DNA from: an uncultured Acidobacteriota bacterium
GTDB lineage: Bacteria; Acidobacteriota; Terriglobia; Terriglobales; Acidobacteriaceae
Direction of reading: 5' to 3'
Assembly (NCBI GenBank): GCA_903873705.1
Contig: CAIQPK010000055.1
Coordinates: forward strand, 1-51,679
DNA: 51,679 nucleotides
Position 1 is the stretch's first letter; every line of letters starts with the position of its first letter. Positions 27,789 through 34,645 of this stretch are shown piece by piece. A program made the position numbers and the translations under genes. The notes beneath the pieces are model-generated. The model worked only from the letters and a program-made list of their open reading frames with translations. It was not told the origin of the DNA and made no database searches.

Positions 27789-29093
27789 ATGCCACCCCTC
27801 ACCCGCCGCAGCTTCATCGCCCTCTCCGCCGCTGCCGCCGCCACTTCCCGCCAACTCCTCGCAGCACCACATCACACCGACGCCTTCACCCTCGTAGCCA
27901 CCCAGGACCGCACCCGCATCCTCCGCCAGGCCGCCCTCTACCTCCACGAACCTCCGCAAACCCTAACCGACTTCCCCGCCCCACCCAGTCCCAACCGCCC
28001 TCCCAGCCCGCACGACTTCTTCTCTGAATCCGACTACTTCTGGCCCAACCCCGCCAACCCCACCGGCCCCTACAAAGAGATCGACGGCAAGTCCAACCCT
28101 GACAACTTCAACGGCCACCGCCGCGCCATGATCCGCCTCTCCCAGGCCTGCCCCGCGCTCACCGCCGCCTTCGTCCTCACCCGCAACAAACCATACGCCC
28201 AGGCCGCCGCCGCCCACCTCCGCGCCTGGTTCATCACCCCCGCCACCCGCATGAATCCCAACCTCGAGTACGCGCAAGGCGTCCGCAACGGCGTCCACGG
28301 CCGCTCCTACGGCATCATCGACACCCTCCACCTCGTCGAAGTAGCCCGCGCCGCCACCTTCCTCGCTGCCTTCTTCACCCCCACTGAGCTCACCACCCTC
28401 CACCAATGGTTCCGCGACTACCTCCTCTGGCTAACCACCAGCCCCAACGGCATCAAAGAGCGCGATGCCACCAACAACCACAGCATCTGCTGGTCCCTCC
28501 AGGCCGCCGAGTTCGCCCGCCTCATCAACGACACAGCCACCCTAGCCGACCTCCGCACCCGCTTCACCACCATCCAACTCCCCGTCCAGATGGCCCCCAA
28601 CGGCAGCTTCCCCCGCGAACTAGCCCGCACCAAGCCCTATGGCTACTCCATCTTCAACTTCGACTGCATGGCCACCCTCTGCTGGAGCCTCTCGTCTTCC
28701 CTACCCTCAAACAACGTCATCTCGACCGGAGCGCGCAGCGCGCAGCGGAGAGATCCCCGCATTTCGGACCCGCACACTGCGCCATCTGAACCCTGGGCCC
28801 TGAACCCTGGACCCTCGTCGCTGACGCACTTCACTCTCCCCGACGGCCGCAGCATCTGCCGCGCCGCCGACTTCCTCTACCCCTACCTGGCCGACAAATC
28901 CACCTGGCCCTACCCCCACGACATCCAGCACTGGGAATCCTGGCCCGTCCGCTCCCCCGGCCTGCTCTTTTGCGGCCTCGCCTGCGCGCACCCCGACTAC
29001 CTCACCCTCTGGCGCAACCTAAACCCCGACCCCACCGACCCCGAAGTCATCCGCAACTTCCCCATCCGCCAACCGATCCTTTGGGTTGCGTAG
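27789..29093 (+). CDS. Secreted alginate-lyase-like polysaccharide lyase (PL5 type)
   Basis: A 434-residue protein. A Tat-type signal (RRSFIALSAAAAATS) exports it folded. The (alpha/alpha)n barrel of AlgL-like lyases is supported by QGVRNGVHGRSYGIID, the catalytic Asn-His in ATNNHSICW (N230, H231) and the Arg/Tyr segment RELARTKPYGYSIFNF. Such enzymes cleave uronate polysaccharides by beta-elimination. Residues about 310-344 (VISTGARSAQRR through EPWALNPGPSS) look foreign to the fold: they are translated from a palindromic repeat plus four heptamers. AGGAG lies 5 nt before the ATG. Substrate specificity is unknown. Confidence 0.85.
   Translation: MPPLTRRSFIALSAAAAATSRQLLAAPHHTDAFTLVATQDRTRILRQAALYLHEPPQTLTDFPAPPSPNRPPSPHDFFSESDYFWPNPANPTGPYKEIDGKSNPDNFNGHRRAMIRLSQACPALTAAFVLTRNKPYAQAAAAHLRAWFITPATRMNPNLEYAQGVRNGVHGRSYGIIDTLHLVEVARAATFLAAFFTPTELTTLHQWFRDYLLWLTTSPNGIKERDATNNHSICWSLQAAEFARLINDTATLADLRTRFTTIQLPVQMAPNGSFPRELARTKPYGYSIFNFDCMATLCWSLSSSLPSNNVISTGARSAQRRDPRISDPHTAPSEPWALNPGPSSLTHFTLPDGRSICRAADFLYPYLADKSTWPYPHDIQHWESWPVRSPGLLFCGLACAHPDYLTLWRNLNPDPTDPEVIRNFPIRQPILWVA
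28716..28764 (+). repeat. CGACCGGAGC-type palindromic repeat inside a CDS
   Basis: Starts GTCATCTCGACCGGAGCG and ends GCGGAGAGATCCCCGCATTT. A related copy with a different centre is at 40577-40635. Here it is in frame inside the alginate-lyase-like gene and is followed within 25 bp by CCCTGRR heptamers. Confidence 0.85.
28787..28818 (+). repeat. Heptamer array (four units) inside the alginate-lyase-like gene
   Basis: CTGAA, then CCCTGGG, CCCTGAA, CCCTGGA, CCCTCGT. On the minus strand this gives four GGG tracts with 4-nt spacers. It shares its left flank (TCTGAACCCTGGGCCCTG) with the larger array at 30295-30371. Confidence 0.85.
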
Positions 29094-29112
29094 ACTCGAG
29101 AAGAGCGCGCGA

Positions 29113-29118
29113 TAGAAT
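29113..29118 (+). promoter_or_regulatory. -10-like hexamer TAGAAT, leaderless spacing
   Basis: TAGAAT ends 6 nt before the ATG at 29125. No Shine-Dalgarno is present. The hexamer and spacing are identical to the site at 24252. Confidence 0.5.
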
Positions 29119-29124
29119 CCCGGC

Positions 29125-29691
29125 ATGAGCTCCCAGCCCCCGTGGATTCCGTTTGCGCTCGTACCGATCGTCGCGGTACTGCTACGAGTGTCCCTTCGCT
29201 GGATCTTCTCGCTTGACGAGGACCCCAGCAAAAAGCCCGGCGTCTTCATGATCCCGCTGCGACCCTTAGCGCGCGTCACAGAATGGATACTCATGACCGG
29301 CGCTGCTCTAGCGATCGTTAGCAGCGTCGAATCGTACTCTGACCCAGTAAAGGACAGCTGGCTCTGGTCGTTACTCTTCGGAATCGGTTTCGCCATGTTG
29401 ACAGGGTTCATCGTCAACACCCACCTCTGGCTCGATGACGAAGCCATGCACTATCGCTCCGGTCTGGGCCGCATCCATACGATCCCTTGGTCGCGCCTCG
29501 ACCACTACGAAATACACCATGACAGCGGTCCTAACTCCGGCACAACCTATTACTACGACTTCCGCTCCACCGACGGAGAAATGATCTCAGTCTCAAAATC
29601 TACATACGACATCAACGACCTTCTTCTAAGGATCAGTGCCCACCACGAGGTACGCGAGCAACCTTATCGCCCGCGCGATTGGCTCTCTTAA
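29125..29691 (+). CDS. Membrane protein with PH-like C-terminal domain
   Basis: A 188-residue protein with three likely transmembrane segments (about 8-27, 50-67 and 78-98), followed by a soluble beta-rich domain (LWLDDEAMHYRSGLGRIHTI, PWSRLDHYEIHHD, TYYYDFRSTDGEMISVSKS). Its order resembles bacterial PH (bPH2/YdbT-like) domains, in which 'l.....i......ipW..i..y......' recurs; this is suggestive only. It lies 31 nt after the lyase, but a -10-like TAGAAT sits 6 nt before its ATG. Function is unknown. Confidence 0.72.
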   Translation: MSSQPPWIPFALVPIVAVLLRVSLRWIFSLDEDPSKKPGVFMIPLRPLARVTEWILMTGAALAIVSSVESYSDPVKDSWLWSLLFGIGFAMLTGFIVNTHLWLDDEAMHYRSGLGRIHTIPWSRLDHYEIHHDSGPNSGTTYYYDFRSTDGEMISVSKSTYDINDLLLRISAHHEVREQPYRPRDWLS

Positions 29692-29739
29692 ATTTTCGAT
29701 CTGCCAATCTACAAGCGCCAACGGCGCGCTCTATACCAG

Positions 29740-29794
29740 CCCAGGGCGAAGCCCTGGGTCCACCACCGAAAGAAGTTCAGAGGGCTGAAAGCCC
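29740..29794 (+). repeat. Double-hairpin repeat element, copy 1
   Basis: First hairpin CCCAGGGC-GAA-GCCCTGGG (29740-29758); second GGGCT-GAA-AGCCC (29782-29794). The layout, two short stems with 3-4-nt loops separated by about 20 nt, is like 42406-42470. It lies between a plus-strand gene end and the folK end, so it may also terminate both. Confidence 0.6.
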
Positions 29795-29810
29795 GACCTA
29801 TCCCCGCCCG

Positions 29811-30278
29811 CTAACCCAACCCCGCCAGCATCTCCCCCACCGTCGACCCCAACCCCGGATGCCGCCACTCCCCCGCAATCTCCGCCAGCGGCTCCAGCAC
29901 AAACCGCCGCTCCGCCATCGCCGGATGCGGCACCACCAGCTCCGCCGTCTCCATCACCACGTCCCCAAACAGCAGCAAATCCAGGTCAATCACCCGAGGC
30001 CCCTTAGCCGCCACCGCCGCCCGGTCCCGCCCCATCTCACGCTCAATCCCCAGCAACCGGCGCAGCAGCTCCACCGGCTCCAGCGTCGTCTCCACCACCG
30101 CCGCCGCATTCAAAAACCGAGGCTGCTCCAAATACCCTACCGGCTCCGTATCGTAGAACCCCGAAACGGCCACCACCCGTCCCACCGCCACCAACCGCCG
30201 CAGCGCCTCCCCCAAATTCTCTTCCCGCCCCCCAAACACCGACGGCAAATTCGACCCCAACGCCACCGCCGCCCGCAC
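29811..30278 (-). CDS. folK: 2-amino-4-hydroxy-6-hydroxymethyldihydropteridine pyrophosphokinase
   Basis: A 155-residue HPPK, which pyrophosphorylates hydroxymethyl-dihydropterin in folate synthesis. VALGSNLPS opens the fold; FYDTEPVGYLEQPRFLNAAA is the pterin-binding region, and GPRVIDLDLLLFGD carries the Mg/ATP aspartates. GTG 30278 gives normal length (about 159 in E. coli). A second GTG at 30371 overlaps the lpxC stop (GTGA) in the same frame; starting there would add 31 residues (LRAQGSGPRAQG-like) encoded by heptamer repeats. Coupling to lpxC favours the upstream start, and family length favours the downstream one. In either case the G-rich array lies in the mRNA. Confidence 0.9.
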   Translation of the reverse strand: MRAAVALGSNLPSVFGGREENLGEALRRLVAVGRVVAVSGFYDTEPVGYLEQPRFLNAAAVVETTLEPVELLRRLLGIEREMGRDRAAVAAKGPRVIDLDLLLFGDVVMETAELVVPHPAMAERRFVLEPLAEIAGEWRHPGLGSTVGEMLAGLG

Positions 30279-30294
30279 TCTTCCGCCTTCTGAA

Positions 30295-30371
30295 CCCTGG
30301 GCCCTGGGCCCTGGGCCCTGAGCCCTCGGCCCTGAACCCTGGGCCCTGAGCCCTGAACCCTCGCCCCTCAC
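30295..30371 (-). repeat. Eleven-unit GGGNNNA heptamer array between lpxC and folK
   Basis: On the plus strand: CCCTGGG x3, CCCTGAG, CCCTCGG, CCCTGAA, CCCTGGG, CCCTGAG, CCCTGAA, CCCTCGC, CCCTCAC. On the sense (minus) strand this is eleven GGG tracts, each separated by 4 nt, starting at the lpxC stop codon. It fits the G3N1-7 G-quadruplex rule many times over. Confidence 0.95.
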
Positions 30372-31315
30372 GCCTGCGAAGCCACCAGCGCCCGCATCCC
30401 ACTCGCCTTCTCCACCACCGGCTCCTCTTCATACCGATGCGCCAGCACCCACGCCGACCTATCTGCCATCAGCCGCTGCACCAGCGCCGTATGCATCGCA
30501 TGTCCGGCCCGCTCAGCCACCACGCGTCCCCATATCCGCCGCCCCGCCAGCGCCAGGTCGCCAATCAAATCCAGCACCTTGTGCCGCACAAACTCATCCG
30601 GAAACCGCAGCTCCCCGTTCTGCACTTCACCCTTGCCAATAATGATGGCGCACTGATCGCTCGCCCCGCGGATCAGCCCCATATCCCGCAGCATCGGCTC
30701 ATCCTCGCGAAACCCGAACGTCCGCGCCGGCGCAATCAGCTCCGCATACGCCCCCGTCTCCAGGTCGCCAATAAACGTCTCATGCCCAATCGGGTCCGGA
30801 AAGTCGATCGTGTAGTGAATCCCATAACCTTCCCCCGGATACACCCCGATAAACTTCGTCCCCTCCCGCACTTCCACTTCTTTCAGAATCTTGATGTACT
30901 CCCGCTTGCGCCGCTGCACCTTCATCCCCGCGCCCACAATCGCGTCCACGTAAGGCTTTGCGCTGCCATCCAGGATCGGCACCTCCAGGTTGTCCACCTC
31001 GACGATGACGTTATCCACGCCCAGCCCAATCAAGGCCGAGAGCAGGTGCTCGGTCGTCGAAATCAGCACACCCTGCCGCATCAGGCTCGTCGCATAGCTC
31101 ACCTTCGCGACGTTCCGCCCGATCGCCGGAATCTCAAAGTTGTCCAGGTCCACCCGCCGAAAAACAATCCCCGACCCCGCCGGCGCCGGCACCAGCCGCA
31201 GCGTTACCCCGGCACCGGAGTGCAGCCCAATGCCATGAAAGCCGAGTGGCGAAGCGATCGTGCGTTCAAACTGCGGCTCAGCGCCCAAGCGGCTCCTCAA
31301 AAAATGGCGTGACAC
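30368..31315 (-). CDS. lpxC: UDP-3-O-acyl-N-acetylglucosamine deacetylase
   Basis: A 315-residue zinc deacetylase, the committed step of lipid A synthesis. FERTIASPLGFHGIGLHSG opens domain 1; STTEHLLSAL carries the general base E89 and zinc ligand H90; FVRHKVLDLIGDLAL gives H245 and D249; GHAMHTALV gives H272 (E. coli H265). GTG 31315 is the outermost start. A TTG at 31288 with GAGGAG 4 nt upstream would make a 306-residue protein nearer the family length and is a real alternative. folK follows with a GTGA overlap if its outer start is used. Confidence 0.95.
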   Translation of the reverse strand: MSRHFLRSRLGAEPQFERTIASPLGFHGIGLHSGAGVTLRLVPAPAGSGIVFRRVDLDNFEIPAIGRNVAKVSYATSLMRQGVLISTTEHLLSALIGLGVDNVIVEVDNLEVPILDGSAKPYVDAIVGAGMKVQRRKREYIKILKEVEVREGTKFIGVYPGEGYGIHYTIDFPDPIGHETFIGDLETGAYAELIAPARTFGFREDEPMLRDMGLIRGASDQCAIIIGKGEVQNGELRFPDEFVRHKVLDLIGDLALAGRRIWGRVVAERAGHAMHTALVQRLMADRSAWVLAHRYEEEPVVEKASGMRALVASQA

Positions 31316-31568
31316 GAGATAAAAATCAGCCTACACGCACCCACCCAAACTCCAAGTGTGGCTTTTTTACCACATTCTTTCTCAAAAGACTTGTAAACAA
31401 AAGTGCCGTACCCCGCATCGCCAGAAAACACATCACTTAGCCCGGAGCAGCCTACAGAAGCCTTCGCGCCCTTGGCGTGTCTCTGCCTTTCTTTGCGCCC
31501 TTCGCGTGAAACGCCTTTGCCGTCGCTGTCCCTGTCGCCAGGCCTCATCTTCCGCTACCCTAACCTCC
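31316..31568. other. lpxC / M20 peptidase divergent spacer with repeat-like tract
   Basis: This spacer holds the lpxC promoter region. From about 31465 to 31545 there is a tract reading CCTTGGCGTGTC...TTCGCGTGAAACGCC-TTTGCC. Similar TTCGCGAAA...GCGTCAA...TTTGC words occur at about 42211-42260 and 43528-43590, suggesting a degenerate dispersed element. An in-frame extension of the M20 gene through here is Cys/Arg-rich and not protein-like. Confidence 0.45.
31556..31561 (+). promoter_or_regulatory. -10-like hexamer TACCCT close to start codon
   Basis: TACCCT ends 7 nt before the ATG at 31569, with no Shine-Dalgarno in between. The match to TATAAT is weak, but the position fits the leaderless pattern. 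Confidence 0.3.
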
Positions 31569-32699
31569 ATGCAGATGCAGACCATCCAGCAGGCCGTCGA
31601 AGCCGGCCAGCCCACCTTCCTCGCCCGCCTCCGTCAGCTCGTTGAAGTCGAATCCCCCTCCGACAACAAAGCCGCCGTCGACCGCGCCAACGACCTCGTC
31701 GCCTCCTGGGTCCCCGCCCTCGGCGGCACCATCAAGCGCCACAAGCAAAAAGCCTTCGGCGACGTCCTCGAGCTCCGCTTCGGCCCCACCCGCTCCAAAC
31801 GCCCCCGCGTCCTCCTCCTCGGTCACCTCGACACGGTCTGGCCCCTCGGCACCCTCGCCCACATGCCCTGGCGAGAAGCCGCCGGCAAAATCCACGGCCC
31901 CGGCGTCCTCGACATGAAAGTCGGCGTCATGATGGCCCTCGAAGCCATCCGCATCCTCAACGAACATGACGCCACCCGCCCCGTCACCCTGCTCCTCAAC
32001 TCCGACGAGGAAGTAGGCAGCACCGTCTCCCGCCCCATAACTGAAAAGCTCGCCCAGACCGCCGCCGCCGTATTCGTTCTCGAACCCGCCCAGGGCCTCG
32101 CCTACAAGACCGCCCGCAAAGGCGTCGGCCACTTCCACCTCCGCGTCACCGGCATCGGCGCCCACGCCGGCGTCGACTTCACCAGCGGCCACTCCGCCAT
32201 CCTGGAAATGGCCCGCCTCACCCAGACCATCTCCACCTTCACCGACCTCGCAAAAGGCCGCACCGTCAACGTCGGCGTCATCAACGGCGGCACCCGCTCC
32301 AACGTCATCGCTTCCGAGTGCATTGCTGAAGTAGACGTCCGCATCGCCAAATCATCCGACGCCGCCACCATCACCCGCCTCATGCACTCTCTCCGCGTTA
32401 GCGACAAGGCCTGCAAACTCGAAATCACCGGCGGCATCAACCGCCCCCCCATGGAGCGCAAGCCCGGCACCGTAGCCCTCTACAAACAAGCCCGCAAACT
32501 AGCCGCCGAACTAGGGCTCCACCTCGAAGAAGCTGCCACCGGAGGCGGCTCCGACGGTAACTTCACCGCCCCCTTCGCCCCCACTCTAGACGGCATGGGA
32601 GCCGTAGGCGCCGGCGCCCACGCGTCCCACGAGCACATAGAACGCGCCCACCTGACCCAACGCACCGCCCTCCTCACCGCCATGCTGGCAACGGTTTAG
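31569..32699 (+). CDS. M20 family metallopeptidase (glutamate carboxypeptidase-like)
   Basis: A 376-residue di-zinc peptidase of the M20A/ArgE-DapE-CPG2 group, hydrolysing C-terminal residues or N-acyl amino acids. Metal and catalytic motifs are GHLDTVWPLG (His, Asp), GPGVLDMKVG (bridging Asp), NSDEEVGS (general base Glu and ligand Glu) and HASHEHIERA (C-terminal His). The dimerisation insert is present (GVGHFHLRVTGIGAHAG). The closest known pattern is carboxypeptidase G2. ATG 31569 is preferred over an upstream in-frame start because the extension is encoded by repeat sequence. The substrate is unknown. Confidence 0.9.
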   Translation: MQMQTIQQAVEAGQPTFLARLRQLVEVESPSDNKAAVDRANDLVASWVPALGGTIKRHKQKAFGDVLELRFGPTRSKRPRVLLLGHLDTVWPLGTLAHMPWREAAGKIHGPGVLDMKVGVMMALEAIRILNEHDATRPVTLLLNSDEEVGSTVSRPITEKLAQTAAAVFVLEPAQGLAYKTARKGVGHFHLRVTGIGAHAGVDFTSGHSAILEMARLTQTISTFTDLAKGRTVNVGVINGGTRSNVIASECIAEVDVRIAKSSDAATITRLMHSLRVSDKACKLEITGGINRPPMERKPGTVALYKQARKLAAELGLHLEEAATGGGSDGNFTAPFAPTLDGMGAVGAGAHASHEHIERAHLTQRTALLTAMLATV

Positions 32700-32724
32700 C
32701 GGGAACCAGTAATCCCCTTCAACA

Positions 32725-32757
32725 TTGTCATTCCGCAGCGAAGCGGAGGAATCTGCT
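32725..32757 (+). repeat. CCGCAGCG-type palindromic repeat, intergenic copy
   Basis: TTGTCATTCCGCAGCGAAGC, then GGAGGAATCTGCT. It shares the core of 19406-19440. It lies 25 nt after the M20 peptidase stop. Confidence 0.85.
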
Positions 32758-32924
32758 GTTCGCCTGCGTCTCCTAATAATTCCGATTCGGGAAAGAAGTG
32801 CCACCAGCTACTCGGGTCGCCGCCGCAATCCCCCGCCACCCGTGCAATCCTTCCCCAGTCTCCCTTCTGGTTGCAACGCGCAGAGCAAAATCCGGCACGT
32901 CCAAGGTTCGCTCACGCGAACAGA

Positions 32925-32956
32925 GAACGCCCCGGAGTAGTCGCTCCGGGGCGTTC
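32925..32956 (+). promoter_or_regulatory. Perfect 13-bp hairpin before the small membrane peptide gene
   Basis: GAACGCCCCGGAG (32925-32937) pairs perfectly with CTCCGGGGCGTTC (32944-32956), loop TAGTCG. It ends 7 nt before the Shine-Dalgarno of the 39-residue gene. With no U-tract it is more likely an mRNA leader structure than a terminator, though it could also end the M20 transcript. Confidence 0.6.
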
Positions 32957-32978
32957 CGTATGAAAGGAGACTAGTGCC

Positions 32979-33098
32979 ATGGCCAAACTGGGAAATGCCA
33001 AGGCTCAGGGCTCGATCTCAATAACGGGTAACTTGTTACTCGCTATCGTTATCGTGACCCTGCTTGCTGCGGTAATCACAATAAAGCTGTTGCTCTAA
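32979..33098 (+). CDS. 39-residue single-span membrane peptide
   Basis: A very small gene with an unusually good ribosome site (AAGGAG at 32964-32969, 9 nt before the ATG). The peptide has a basic, polar N-terminus (MAKLGNAKAQGSISITGN) and one hydrophobic helix, about residues 19-35 (LLLAIVIVTLLAAVITI), then KLLL. Codon use (TTA, TTG, ATA, GTT) is less G/C-rich than in neighbours. Flanking hairpins at 32925-32956 and 33106-33137 make a free-standing unit. No family was recognised. Type I toxin-like peptides and small regulatory membrane proteins share this plan, but nothing here proves either. Confidence 0.72.
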   Translation: MAKLGNAKAQGSISITGNLLLAIVIVTLLAAVITIKLLL

Positions 33099-33105
33099 CA
33101 ACAAC

Positions 33106-33137
33106 CCTCCAGGCCACGGTGTGCAACCACCTGGAGG
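33106..33137 (+). terminator. Hairpin after the small membrane peptide gene
   Basis: CCTCCAGG (33106-33113) pairs with CCTGGAGG (33130-33137), starting 8 nt after the stop. CTTATTC follows, a weak U-rich tail. Confidence 0.6.
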
Positions 33138-33176
33138 CTTATTCACATTGGATGCCTCCCAACCCGACCTGTCAAT

Positions 33177-33213
33177 CAAGAACGTTCTTCAATAATTCCG
33201 ACGAACGTTCTTG
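33177..33213 (+). promoter_or_regulatory. Inverted repeat of GAACGTTC upstream of asnS
   Basis: CAAGAACGTTC (33177-33187) and GAACGTTCTTG (33203-33213) form perfect 11-bp inverted arms with a 15-nt spacer. Each arm contains the self-complementary GAACGTTC. It lies 59 nt before asnS. It may be a paired operator; a hairpin role is also possible. Confidence 0.5.
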
Positions 33214-33257
33214 GGTTGCAGTTTGGAACCCGCTGTCTGCGGCCCACCTCCCCGGCG

Positions 33258-33263
33258 TAAACT
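33258..33263 (+). promoter_or_regulatory. -10-like hexamer TAAACT close to start codon
   Basis: TAAACT ends 9 nt before the asnS ATG at 33273, with no Shine-Dalgarno in between. The same hexamer precedes the mutarotase gene. Confidence 0.45.
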
Positions 33264-33272
33264 GAACATCCC

Positions 33273-34643
33273 ATGCCGACCACCAACACCACCCCCGAAA
33301 CCCTCACCACCATCGCCTCCATCGGCCAGCACGTAGGCCAAACCGTCACCCTCCGCGGCTGGCTCTACAACCTCCGCAGCTCCGGCAAGCTCCTCTTCCC
33401 CACCTTCCGCGACGGCACCGGAACCATCCAGGGCATCGTCCCCAAAGCCGCCGTCTCCGAAGAGCTCTTCGAGACGCTGAAAAACCTCACCCTCGAGTCC
33501 TCCCTCATCGTCTCCGGCACGGTCAGCGCGCACCCCAAAGACCCCGCCATCTTCGAGCTCCAGGTCACCGCACTCACCGTCACCCAGCGCATCCCCGACG
33601 CCACACCCTTCCCCATCCAGCTCAAGGAAAACGGCCCCGACTTCCTCATGGAGCACCGCCACCTCTGGCTCCGCACCCCGCGCCAGTCGGCCATCCTCCG
33701 CGTCCGCGCCACCATCATGCGCGCCGCAGCCGAGTACTTCGACACCAACGGCTTCTTCCGCACCGACCCACCCATCTTGACGCCGAATGCGTGTGAGGGA
33801 ACTTCAGAACTCTTCGAGATGGATTACTTCGGCGACGACAAAGCCTTCCTCACCCAGTCCGGCCAGCTCTACGTCGAAGCCACCGCCATGGCCCTCGGCA
33901 AGGTCTACAGCTTCGGCCCCACCTTCCGCGCCGAAAAATCCAAGACCCGCCGCCACCTCACCGAGTTCTGGATGATCGAGCCCGAAGTCACCTACCTCGA
34001 CCTCGAAGGCCTCATGCAGTTAGCCGACGACTTCCTCTCGCACATCGTCACGCGCGTCCTCGAATCCCATCAGGCCGACCTCAAGGTCATCGGCAAGGAC
34101 ATCACCAAGCTGGAAGCCGTCATCGCCCCCGGCCCCGACGGCGAACGCGTCCCCTTCCCCAAGCTCTCCTACGACGAAGCCCACCAAATGCTCCTCGACG
34201 CCCACGCCAAGGGCCTCCTCGAAAACGCCCACACCTACGGCGACGACTTCGGCTCCCCCGACGAAACCTACATCTCCAATCAATTCTCGAAACCCGTCAT
34301 GGTCCACCGCTACCCCGCCGCCGTGAAAGCCTTCTACATGCAACCCGACCCCGCCGACCCCACCAAGGCCCTCTGCGTCGACGTCCTCGCCCCCGAAGGC
34401 TACGGCGAAATCATCGGCGGCTCCCAGCGCGTAGACGACTACGACCTACTCCACTCCCGCATCGTAGCCCACAACCTCCCCCTCGACGCCTTCCAGTGGT
34501 ACTTGGACCTCCGCAAATACGGCAGCGTCCCCCACAGCGGCTTCGGCATGGGCATAGAACGCTGCGTAGCCTGGATCTGCGGCCTGGACCACGTCCGCGA
34601 AACCATCCCCTTCGCCAGAACCCTCAACCGCATTTATCCATAA
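33273..34643 (+). CDS. asnS: Asparagine--tRNA ligase
   Basis: A 456-residue class II aminoacyl-tRNA synthetase that charges tRNA-Asn. The N-terminal OB-fold anticodon-binding domain covers about 14-115 ([20 protein letters not shown]). Class II motif 2 is [20 protein letters not shown], and motif 3 is [20 protein letters not shown] with the ATP-binding Arg. The ending [11 protein letters not shown] is typical. AsnRS rather than AspRS is indicated by the FxMxEPE region (EFWMIEPE) and length. A -10-like TAAACT sits 9 nt upstream. The AT-rich foreign-looking gene starts 2 nt after its stop. Confidence 0.96.
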   Translation: MPTTNTTPETLTTIASIGQHVGQTVTLRGWLYNLRSSGKLLFPTFRDGTGTIQGIVPKAAVSEELFETLKNLTLESSLIVSGTVSAHPKDPAIFELQVTALTVTQRIPDATPFPIQLKENGPDFLMEHRHLWLRTPRQSAILRVRATIMRAAAEYFDTNGFFRTDPPILTPNACEGTSELFEMDYFGDDKAFLTQSGQLYVEATAMALGKVYSFGPTFRAEKSKTRRHLTEFWMIEPEVTYLDLEGLMQLADDFLSHIVTRVLESHQADLKVIGKDITKLEAVIAPGPDGERVPFPKLSYDEAHQMLLDAHAKGLLENAHTYGDDFGSPDETYISNQFSKPVMVHRYPAAVKAFYMQPDPADPTKALCVDVLAPEGYGEIIGGSQRVDDYDLLHSRIVAHNLPLDAFQWYLDLRKYGSVPHSGFGMGIERCVAWICGLDHVRETIPFARTLNRIYP

Positions 34644-34645
34644 TT

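Noticed and set aside
31356-31568. N-terminal extension of the M20 peptidase
   Set aside because: Cys/Arg-rich, not similar to M20 N-termini, and encoded by repeat-like sequence; ATG 31569 fits the family.
32925-32956. Simple terminator of the M20 peptidase gene
   Set aside because: Possible, but it lies about 225 nt after the stop, lacks a U-tract and is only 7 nt from a strong ribosome site, so a leader role for the small gene is preferred.
33177-33213. T-box riboswitch upstream of asnS
   Set aside because: Too short, no conserved T-box or specifier loop, and a -10-like hexamer lies downstream of it.
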